Below the pieces are notes generated by a model. The model was given only the letters and a program-made list of their open reading frames with translations. It was not told where the DNA came from and made no database searches. A program made the position numbers and the translations under genes. Below are positions 6,744-13,183 of a DNA stretch of 64,000 nt, one piece after another. Position 1 is the stretch's first letter. Every line of letters starts with the position of its first letter. The DNA comes from Anaerolineae bacterium (lineage in GTDB: Bacteria; Chloroflexota; Anaerolineae; JAAYZQ01): positions 1 to 64,000 of the forward strand of contig JAFGIA010000415.1 of the NCBI GenBank assembly GCA_016929795.1, in the 5' to 3' direction.

Positions 6744-9386
6744 TTACAGCAACCCCAACTCCCGACCCCGTGCGGCTGCCTGGGTACGGCTGCCGGCGTC
6801 CAGTTTCCCGCAGATATTGTGCACGTGGGTCTTGACCGTGCCTACGCTGACAAAGAGCTTGCGAGCAATCTCCTGGTTCGACAGCCCTTCAGCCATGAGC
6901 CCCAGCACCTCCATCTCGCGCTCGCTCAGCGGTTCAATGAGCCGCTGCCGCCGCTCCCTTTTTCCCTCTCCCCCTGGGAGAGGGTAGGGTGAGGGCACCT
7001 GGCCGAGCAATGAGTCCACAAACTCGGGTGCCACGGAGCGGACACCGGGCAGGAGCGCGAGAACGGCCGGTCCTTCGTCCAAGAAGACACGGCGGTAGCG
7101 CTCGGGAGCCGCCAGACGCACCGCTTCACCGAGGGAGGCCAGCGCCTGTTCTTTCGAGCCGAGAGCCTGGCGTGCCACTGCCTGCAGAATGCAAACCGTG
7201 ATCAGGCAGCGGGTAAAACCGCCGTTCCGAGCATACCTTTCGAGGCTGGCGAGCAGCGCCCGCGCCTCAGCCGGCCGATTCTGCGCCAGGAGCACACGCG
7301 CGTAGGTGAGATACTTACCCTCCTGCAGTAAGCTTGGAGCGTCGGCCGGCGACAGACCGGCAGTTTGCGCCCACTGTGCCGCGGCTTCGACGTTCCCCAA
7401 CTTGTGCTGAAGGTCCGCCTCCAAGGCGCTAAGGAAAGCACTCACCGGCACCAGATGAAGCGGCGCGACTGCCTGCTGCACGTCCTCAACAGTGGACCTA
7501 GCCGCTTCGTCCTCGCCGGCCAGATACTGAATCCAGGCCAGGGTAAAAGCTGCCTGGATCGCCCCTGTGGTGGGTCCGAGCTGGCGCCCAAGCCTTAGGC
7601 CTCGCTCCAGGTACTCGCGCGCCTGATCCAGTTCATTCCGATCATAGTAGATCAGACCCAACCCGGCCAGGGCGTGTCCGGCCAACAGTAGAGGGCGGCC
7701 CTGCCCGTCCACACATAGGGCCAGGGCCTCCTGGCCGAGTTTCAGAGCCGCCTGCGCCTGGCCCTGGATGTGTTCCAGCCAGGCCAGGGTGCTCAAAGCG
7801 GTAACGGCGCTGATCGGATGGCTGCTTTCTTGTCCCAAGCGCGCCAGCTCGCGGAAGGTCTGCGTCGCGGCGCGTATGTCGCCCAGGGCGGCCTGGGCCG
7901 AGGCGAGATTGGACAGGACTGCCCCCCGCAGTCCGTGTGGGTCCCCTTGCTCCAGCAAGGCCAGAGCACAACGCGCCAGCTCGATGACCTGAGGAAGATC
8001 CACCCTGGCATTGGCCAGATAGATCTGCAGCGTGACCACTAGGGCTTGGGACATCCGGGGTGAGTCAGGGTTGAGGAGACCGTCGGCCATCGCGACCCAC
8101 CTCGTGGCCGATTCCAACTGTCCCAATGATAGCTGCGTCCACCCCTTCAAGGCAGCGAGCTCGGCGCTGCTGCGCAGGCGTGCTTCCGGCAGGGTGTCGA
8201 GCCAGCGGGCGAGGGTCGCGAACTGGCCATGGTTGAGAGCCTGAGCAGCGGCCGGCTCCATCAAGCGCTCCACTTCGCCCCAGGCCTGTGCCGCCAGGGC
8301 ATGGCCCATGGCCTGGTCCAGGAAGCCATTGGACTCGTACCAGCGCGCTGCTCTCAGGTGCAGCGGCGCCACGTCGAGTCCTCCGCGCTGCGTGCGCAAC
8401 AGGTCGCGAAAGAGCCGGTGGTAACGGTACCACGCCCCCGATTCGTCGAGGCGCACAACAAACAAGTGGGCACGGTCCAGCTCCAACAGCACCTGCCGGC
8501 TGTCGCCTCGCCCGGTGACGGCGTCGCACAGCGGCGCCGTGAGATGATCGAGGATTGACGTCTGGAGCAGGAAATCCTGCACGCCCGGCGCTTGCCGCTG
8601 GAAAACCTCCTCGACCAGGTAGTCCAGGATGTAACGGTTGCTTCCAGCAAAGTCAGCCAGGAATCGTTGCACGTCGTCGGTCTGCTGCATCGACAGGGCC
8701 GCCAGTTGCAGGCCGGCGACCCAACCCTCGGTGTGTTCCTGTAGGACGGTGACATCGCTGGCCGAGAGGGCAATGCCCATCGTCTGCCTCAAGAACTCGG
8801 CCGTCTCCTCCTCCGTGAAGTGGAGATCGTGCTGTCGGATGTCAGTCATCTGCCCGCGCGCACGCAGTCGTACCAGTGGCAGTGGCGGATCCTCGCGGGT
8901 GGTGATCACCAAGTGCATATGCGGCGGCTGGTGCTCGAGTAGGAAGCTGACGTGGGCGTGGATAGGTGCGGCTTGAATGAGCTGGTAGTCATCGAGAACG
9001 AGGACAAAGGGTTCGGGCACGGCCGCGATGTCGTTGATCAGGCCGGTGAGCAGCATTTCTGCGGGCGGAGGCTGGGGTGCCTGCAGCATCACCTGGGCCG
9101 TCTGTCCGATCGAGGGATCGATTTTCTGCAAGGCTGCCAGGAGGTAGATGCCAAAGCGGACCGGGTCGTTGTCCGCCTCGTCCAGGGAGAGCCATGTGTA
9201 CGCCCGGCCTGCGTCGTGTAACCAGGCACCGACGAGGGTCGTCTTGCCAAAGCCGGCCGGGGCAGAGACGAGGGTGAGCCGGCATGCCAGGCCCGCGGCT
9301 AGGCGTTCGATCAAGCGCGGTCGCGGCACCAGCCCCGCCCTCAACATTGGCGCATACAGCTTGGTCGCCAACAATGCTGTGGACAT
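6744..9386 (-). CDS. LuxR family regulator of MalT/LAL type (ATPase + helical repeats + HTH)
   Basis: Large signal-transducing ATPase transcription factor, 880 residues. The ATG at 9386 has GGAGGG upstream and begins [13 protein letters not shown], the usual start of this family. Walker [12 protein letters not shown] is at 41-51; the Walker-B-like LVLDDY is near 140. A long TPR-like helical region follows, then a C-terminal LuxR HTH ([26 protein letters not shown]). Such proteins typically bind ATP and an inducer, then activate transcription. A short element between the helical region and the HTH encodes [15 protein letters not shown] and coincides with a 9-bp palindrome at 6964-6984, so the linker seems to come from a dispersed repeat. 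The target genes are unknown. Confidence 0.92.
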   Translation of the reverse strand: MSTALLATKLYAPMLRAGLVPRPRLIERLAAGLACRLTLVSAPAGFGKTTLVGAWLHDAGRAYTWLSLDEADNDPVRFGIYLLAALQKIDPSIGQTAQVMLQAPQPPPAEMLLTGLINDIAAVPEPFVLVLDDYQLIQAAPIHAHVSFLLEHQPPHMHLVITTREDPPLPLVRLRARGQMTDIRQHDLHFTEEETAEFLRQTMGIALSASDVTVLQEHTEGWVAGLQLAALSMQQTDDVQRFLADFAGSNRYILDYLVEEVFQRQAPGVQDFLLQTSILDHLTAPLCDAVTGRGDSRQVLLELDRAHLFVVRLDESGAWYRYHRLFRDLLRTQRGGLDVAPLHLRAARWYESNGFLDQAMGHALAAQAWGEVERLMEPAAAQALNHGQFATLARWLDTLPEARLRSSAELAALKGWTQLSLGQLESATRWVAMADGLLNPDSPRMSQALVVTLQIYLANARVDLPQVIELARCALALLEQGDPHGLRGAVLSNLASAQAALGDIRAATQTFRELARLGQESSHPISAVTALSTLAWLEHIQGQAQAALKLGQEALALCVDGQGRPLLLAGHALAGLGLIYYDRNELDQAREYLERGLRLGRQLGPTTGAIQAAFTLAWIQYLAGEDEAARSTVEDVQQAVAPLHLVPVSAFLSALEADLQHKLGNVEAAAQWAQTAGLSPADAPSLLQEGKYLTYARVLLAQNRPAEARALLASLERYARNGGFTRCLITVCILQAVARQALGSKEQALASLGEAVRLAAPERYRRVFLDEGPAVLALLPGVRSVAPEFVDSLLGQVPSPYPLPGGEGKRERRQRLIEPLSEREMEVLGLMAEGLSNQEIARKLFVSVGTVKTHVHNICGKLDAGSRTQAAARGRELGLL
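6957..6996. repeat. Dispersed palindromic repeat inside the LuxR/MalT-type gene
   Basis: CCCTCTCCC (6964-6972), loop CCT, GGGAGAGGG (6976-6984), flanked by TAGGGTGAGGG. From memory this CCCTCACCCT...CCCTCTCCC type of element is a common small interspersed repeat in many bacterial genomes. Here it is read in frame as a Pro/Gly-rich interdomain linker just before the HTH. Confidence 0.6.
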
Positions 9387-9436
9387 CTCTGCCCTCCAGG
9401 GTGATCGATCTCGCACACCCACCCTGCCACCACGAT

Positions 9437-9465
9437 ATTATATCACGGGGCGCTCACCTTGGCAA
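9437..9465 (-). promoter_or_regulatory. Promoter of the LuxR/MalT-type gene
   Basis: On the minus strand: -35 TTGCCA (9460-9465), 17-base spacer, -10 TATAAT (9437-9442), about 50 bases upstream of the ATG at 9386. Very close to consensus. Confidence 0.7.
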
Positions 9466-9481
9466 GTCTTCTTGATTCACA

Positions 9482-9498
9482 CCAGGCCTGAGGCCTGG
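9482..9498. promoter_or_regulatory. Palindrome between two divergent promoters
   Basis: CCAGGCC (9482-9488), TGA, GGCCTGG (9492-9498). It lies 17 bases upstream of the -35 box of the LuxR-type gene and 40 bases upstream of the -35 box of the rightward promoter, a place where one regulator could act on both. No binding protein is known. Confidence 0.4.
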
Positions 9499-9537
9499 CG
9501 CACGATTAGTTGCGCTATGATGACCAGGACAGGTCCG

Positions 9538-9566
9538 TTGACATTTCTCTCTCGTCCCAGTATAAT
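9538..9566 (+). promoter_or_regulatory. Perfect-consensus promoter of the ClbS/DinB-like gene
   Basis: TTGACA (9538-9543), 17-base spacer, TATAAT (9561-9566). It is followed 46 bases later by the GTG start at 9612 with GGAGGGA upstream. An exact sigma-70 consensus suggests strong, possibly housekeeping, expression. Confidence 0.8.
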
Positions 9567-9611
9567 AAACGATGTCGAGCAATATGGAGATCTTGCGCTA
9601 CCGGAGGGAGC

Positions 9612-10085
9612 GTGAACAGATCGCAGCTTCTGAAACGACTTGACTGCGCATGGGAAGCACTCAAGACATCCTATGCCGGGTTGTCCGACTCGGAGATGGC
9701 AGAGCCAGGGGTCACAGGCGAATGGTCGTCTCGAGACATTATTGCCCACGTGACGTGGTGGGAAGAGGAGGCGCTGACCCATTTGCCGGTGATCCTGGCC
9801 GGCGGCAGACCGCCGCGCTACTCGGTCAAGTATGGTGGCATCGACGCCTTTAATGCCCAGATGATAGAGCAGACGAAAGGCCTGTCGCTGGCCGAGGTGC
9901 TGCAGTGGCGCGACGACACACATCGTCGCCTCATCGACTGGATCAAGATCGTGCCGGAGGAGCATTTGGCCGGGGAGACGCGCTTTCGCCGCCGCCTGCG
10001 GCTGGACACGTATGGCCATTACCGTGTGCACTCTGAGGCGATCCGGAATTGGCGCCAGGCCCGCGGGCACACGGACACCTCCTGA
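9612..10085 (+). CDS. ClbS/DfsB-like four-helix protein (DinB superfamily)
   Basis: A 157-residue protein. The GTG at 9612 is chosen because GGAGGGA precedes it and the product then starts VNRSQLLKRLDCAWEAL, like ClbS/DfsB (DUF1706) proteins. The first helix is followed by GVTGEWSSRDIIAHVTWWEE, a conserved segment of this family in which a histidine near 45 and later polar residues may form a metal or substrate site. ClbS hydrolyses colibactin, but most relatives have no known substrate, so only the fold is assigned. It is transcribed divergently from the LuxR/MalT-type gene and probably together with the DUF5655 gene 51 bases downstream. Confidence 0.75.
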   Translation: MNRSQLLKRLDCAWEALKTSYAGLSDSEMAEPGVTGEWSSRDIIAHVTWWEEEALTHLPVILAGGRPPRYSVKYGGIDAFNAQMIEQTKGLSLAEVLQWRDDTHRRLIDWIKIVPEEHLAGETRFRRRLRLDTYGHYRVHSEAIRNWRQARGHTDTS

Positions 10086-10136
10086 GACTTACGAGGCAAG
10101 AGATCGAACTGATGGTCGAGTTGATTGTGACCGCAC

Positions 10137-10493
10137 ATGACGCCGAACGAGTTCTTGGGCGATAGCGCTCTGGCGCAAGACCTCTTTGAGGTCATTCGCC
10201 GGGAGATAAACACCCTCGGCGGGGTGAGCATGCGGGTTTCCAAAAGCCAGATCGCCTTCCGCCGGCGGCGCAGCTTTGCCTGGGTCTGGAGGCCCGGCCA
10301 ATACCTGAAAGGCGAGGTAGCGCCGCTGGTTCTGACCCTTTCCTTGCCCCAACGCGACGCGTCACCGCGCTGGAAAGAGGTCGTTGAGCCGGCCCCCGGC
10401 AAGTTCACTCACCACCTCGAACTGTACGATGTAGTGGACGTCGACGACCAGGTCAGACGCTGGCTGCGCTACGCCTGGGAAGGAGCGGCATAA
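10137..10493 (+). CDS. DUF5655-type protein
   Basis: A 118-residue small protein of unknown function. Recognisable segments are VSMRVSKSQIAFRRRRSFAW, a run of basic residues, and PRWKEVVEPAPGKFTHHLEL, which match what I know of the DUF5655 family. It ends with a helix (DDQVRRWLRYAWEGA). An in-frame stop lies just upstream, so the ATG at 10137 is the first possible start, although no clear ribosome site is visible. It lies 51 bases after the ClbS/DinB-like gene on the same strand and converges with the amide hydrolase gene. Such proteins often accompany small stress or DNA-binding genes; nothing more can be said here. Confidence 0.7.
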   Translation: MTPNEFLGDSALAQDLFEVIRREINTLGGVSMRVSKSQIAFRRRRSFAWVWRPGQYLKGEVAPLVLTLSLPQRDASPRWKEVVEPAPGKFTHHLELYDVVDVDDQVRRWLRYAWEGAA

Positions 10494-10522
10494 CATCGAG
10501 CGCCATTCCGGGTGATCGGTGA

Positions 10523-11794
10523 TCACCAGCCCGCGCCGTACCGGCGCCAGGTAGCTGCCAGTCTGCACCAGCTCGAAATCGAACGGCGGGAGGTGGACCA
10601 TTCGTCGCGCGTCAGGAGTTCGCGTGCCACGTCGCCCCTTCCAGAAAGAGCTCCTGGTCCGTCGCCTTGCGAGGTGCTGGTTGGGGGCGCAGCAGCCATC
10701 TTGAGCGCCAATGTGTGCACGCTGCCATACTCCCGGCCCATCACCACGTCGATCTGCCCACTTTGTAGCCCATAGACCACCGACCATTGGGTGCCTGGCT
10801 GCGACACGTCCGACAGCAGCGCGATCGCCTCAGGCACGGCCAGGCGGCCGCCTGCCACGCTCAGCCGTTCCGCCAGCCTGTCGTAGCGCGTGCACTGGCT
10901 CTGTGCGTTGCCCGCCACTGAGGCTCGCAAAAAGTTGGTCGCCTGGTGCCACGCCGTTTCGTTCGGCAACACACGCAAGGCGCCGTCAAAGAATTCGATC
11001 AGTAGCGCCCGGCCTGTGCTGTCGGCGACCAGGTAGTGGACCGGTGGCCCGCCCTCCATGTCCACATTGTAGCTCTCCAGGATAGCCAGTGCCTCATCCG
11101 CCGTGCGCGCGTGGTCGAGCATCTCGCGGATGATGCCCAGCGAGCCGATCGTCGGCTTTTGCGGATCTGGCTGAACATTTCCAGCCGGCACGGCAGCCAT
11201 GCCCACCACCAGCCCGTGCTCGTTCATCCCGTCGAATGGGATCAGCGGCGCGTCGAGGAGCGCCGCCATCTCGTCCAGGGGCAGCGCATCCACACTCCCT
11301 GCACCCACGCTGCCAAAGCCCAGGTAGGCAATATCCACCATCGACACCGAAGCATACCCGTCGGGCGGGTCCGTAAAGAGGAGCAGTGCCGGGCTGAATT
11401 CCCAGTCAAAGTTCCTGCCATAGAGCATCGCCTCCTCGTCGCCGAGCGCGGCAAAGAGCGAGCATCCCCACACCGGCACTGCGCCGGGCGCACCCACCCG
11501 CTCTCTCAGGCCCACACGCCTCTGCCCGTACATGCCCTCGTAGCGCATCGTGTAGAGCGGATAGTCGTCCAGCCGCTCCAGGCTCTCCAGCGTCGCCACT
11601 TCATCCGCCGACAGTCCCCCGGCGGCCGTATGGGTAGTTTCCGGCGTTAGGGAATCGACATGGCCTGGTGTCGTGACTGCCGGCCTCCCACCCTGGCCAC
11701 ACGCTGTGATTGACAGCACGAGCACCCAGATCACAGTGATGCTTGCTGCACGCCACCCACCAACCCCGCGCTGACTCGATTGTGTAGCGCTCAT
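10523..11794 (-). CDS. Secreted linear-amide C-N hydrolase, Ntn-type (choloylglycine hydrolase/C45-like) lipoprotein
   Basis: Predicted extracytoplasmic lipoprotein of 423 residues. The ATG at 11794 gives a basic start, a hydrophobic segment (ASITVIWVLVLSITAC) and a lipobox ending at Cys. The Ntn-hydrolase nucleophile is probably the Cys in VWGCSLFAA, followed by the family motif MLYGRNFDWEF; FDGMNEHGLVVGMAAVP and SVVYGLQSGQIDVVMGREY also match linear-amide hydrolases of the penicillin acylase/bile-salt hydrolase type. The family core should end near VHTLALKM; about 60 extra residues rich in Ser and Arg follow without homology, perhaps read-through into non-coding sequence after a lost stop codon or a frameshift. 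The substrate (acyl-homoserine lactone, N-acyl amino acid or other amide) is unknown. Confidence 0.8.
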   Translation of the reverse strand: MSATQSSQRGVGGWRAASITVIWVLVLSITACGQGGRPAVTTPGHVDSLTPETTHTAAGGLSADEVATLESLERLDDYPLYTMRYEGMYGQRRVGLRERVGAPGAVPVWGCSLFAALGDEEAMLYGRNFDWEFSPALLLFTDPPDGYASVSMVDIAYLGFGSVGAGSVDALPLDEMAALLDAPLIPFDGMNEHGLVVGMAAVPAGNVQPDPQKPTIGSLGIIREMLDHARTADEALAILESYNVDMEGGPPVHYLVADSTGRALLIEFFDGALRVLPNETAWHQATNFLRASVAGNAQSQCTRYDRLAERLSVAGGRLAVPEAIALLSDVSQPGTQWSVVYGLQSGQIDVVMGREYGSVHTLALKMAAAPPTSTSQGDGPGALSGRGDVARELLTRDEWSTSRRSISSWCRLAATWRRYGAGW

Positions 11795-11820
11795 ACATCC
11801 CCCTCTTGCAAGCGTCCGCC

Positions 11821-12768
11821 TCATCCCCAACCTAGCCGCCCCTCCAACCATGCCCTGTACTCATCCCCCGCCGGCATACTCAATGACGCCAGGTCATCCC
11901 AATCCTCGTACCGGCACGTCACCAGCTCTTCCAGCCTCGACGGTCGCTCACTCGTCCCGTCCTCCGCGTACAGATGAAGTGGGTAGTTGTAGGTGCCGGG
12001 CATCTCTTGCATCTCATCCCTGTCCAGGCAGGCCAGGAGGACGCCCGACAAGATCGCCTGGTGCACGAAAATCACATACCGCCGATCCGCCTGGTAGAGC
12101 GCTTTGAACTCATCCGTCCGATACACTGCAAAAAACCGGCCGCGCCAGGCGCGGAGCAGCCCTCGCTCGGGGCGCACCACCAGGTGGCCGGCATTGAAGT
12201 AGGGTCGAATTGCTACCTGGTCCACGTGGGTGACCATCGGAAACAGCTTTTCACGTGGCACTTTGCAGCACCGGTACACGGCTGACCAGAACGCATCCGG
12301 CACCTCACCGTAGCGCGAGCCGACGTTTGTGTGATGCACCGGCCTGTACCCAACCTGTTTGCCTTCGCCCAGCATAAACGCCCCTGGCTCTCGCAGCACC
12401 AGTGTGTTGGCGCACAGCCAGGCCAACTGCTCAGTTTGCCCACCCGCCCGCTCCTCCGCCAGCGCCGCAGCCGTCAGATCGGTTGCAAAGAAGAATCGCG
12501 CCACCTCCACGTCGATCTCGAATGGAATTAGCTCGACATCTAACGCCAACAGCCGTTCTTGTGCGCCCACCGACAGATCCCGATCCACCCGCGCTCCATC
12601 CTGCGCCAAGTACTTGGGCACGAACCACCACAGTGGCGCTCTCGCCAGCCCACCACCAAACGTGCGGATACTGTCGGCCAGGAGGATGGCCTCGCGCTCC
12701 GAGTCCTCATTGGGAAAGACGATCGACGCGATGATCAGCTCTTCTTGCGGACGATTCACGTTTTCCAT
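11821..12768 (-). CDS. Hypothetical cytosolic protein (315 aa)
   Basis: Unknown function. The ATG at 12768 is preceded by GGAGG with 8 bases spacing; ATGs at 12783 and 12801 are alternatives. The sequence shows an alpha/beta pattern: an N-terminal strand (ELIIASIVFP), a Ser/Arg helix, then ATDLTAAALAEE, and later NAGHLVVRPERGLLRAWR and QAILSGVLLACL. The overall pattern, with a middle N-x-G-x-x-V segment, faintly recalls glycosyltransferase-like proteins that lack an N-terminal Rossmann motif, but no DxD motif is certain. It is followed 26 bases later by the secreted amide hydrolase on the same strand and may share its transcript. Confidence 0.65.
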   Translation of the reverse strand: MENVNRPQEELIIASIVFPNEDSEREAILLADSIRTFGGGLARAPLWWFVPKYLAQDGARVDRDLSVGAQERLLALDVELIPFEIDVEVARFFFATDLTAAALAEERAGGQTEQLAWLCANTLVLREPGAFMLGEGKQVGYRPVHHTNVGSRYGEVPDAFWSAVYRCCKVPREKLFPMVTHVDQVAIRPYFNAGHLVVRPERGLLRAWRGRFFAVYRTDEFKALYQADRRYVIFVHQAILSGVLLACLDRDEMQEMPGTYNYPLHLYAEDGTSERPSRLEELVTCRYEDWDDLASLSMPAGDEYRAWLEGRLGWG

Positions 12769-12852
12769 AGCCTTACCCTCCATGAATGCTCCCTTGATCA
12801 ACGCACGTCGGCTCCATCTTGCTCAGCCCGGGTTCGCCGAATCCCAGCTCGG

Positions 12853-12981
12853 CTACATTGCCTCCCCTCGTTGCTGCTTACCTGACGGCGTCTCGTTGGA
12901 CCAGATCTCGGGCCTGTCAGTCAGGCTGCCGACGAACAGGTCCAGGGCACCGTCGCTGTCCAGGTTGCCCAGCGATGGCAT
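12853..12981 (-). pseudogene. Remnant of a VCBS/FG-GAP repeat protein gene
   Basis: A 42-codon minus-strand frame with the text LGNLDSDGALDLFVGSLTDR, then EIWSNE, which is a typical VCBS/FG-GAP beta-propeller repeat (D-x-D-G-x-x-D-L). It has no signal peptide or second repeat. Upstream in the same frame lies FSNNG, which resembles the previous repeat and is then broken by a stop. This looks like the decayed 3' end of a secreted repeat protein gene. Confidence 0.6.
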
Positions 12982-13075
12982 GGACCATCTTTTCCCACCA
13001 GCACAATCAGTTCGGGGTCATGGCTTCAGCCGTGACGCAGACTCGGCAGCAATCCTCGACGGCCGGCAGCCGTTG

Positions 13076-13104
13076 TTGCTGAAACGGACAACATGTGGTA
13101 AAAT
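13076..13104 (+). promoter_or_regulatory. Candidate promoter of the second LuxR/MalT-type gene
   Basis: TTGCTG (13076-13081), 17-base spacer, TAAAAT (13099-13104), 79 bases before the ATG at 13184. The -10 is good and the -35 moderate. Confidence 0.5.
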
Positions 13105-13183
13105 CGAATTTGTGCGGTTTCGCTGGGTTGGCCGGTCGCTTGCCGCCTGGGCAGCAGCCGGTAGAGTGGCAAGTGAGGGAGAG

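Larger units (their letters stand above)
12769..13183. other. Gene-poor divergent region upstream of the second LuxR/MalT-type gene
   Basis: About 415 bases between divergent genes. It holds the remnant of a VCBS/FG-GAP repeat gene on the minus strand (12853-12981, with homologous-looking sequence upstream) and a promoter at 13076-13104. No other coding signal was seen on either strand. Confidence 0.6.

Noticed and set aside
10511..10527. GGTGATC-GGT-GATCACC hairpin as a terminator between convergent genes
   Set aside because: Short 7-bp stem with no T-run on either strand; it overlaps the last codons of the hydrolase frame, so it was not annotated.
12359..13183. N-terminal extension of the second LuxR-type frame (1200 residues in all)
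   Set aside because: The first 275 residues are Ser/Pro/Arg-rich and antisense to the minus-strand gene at 11821-12768. The family start MDASLLVTKLHVP with a ribosome site is at 13184.
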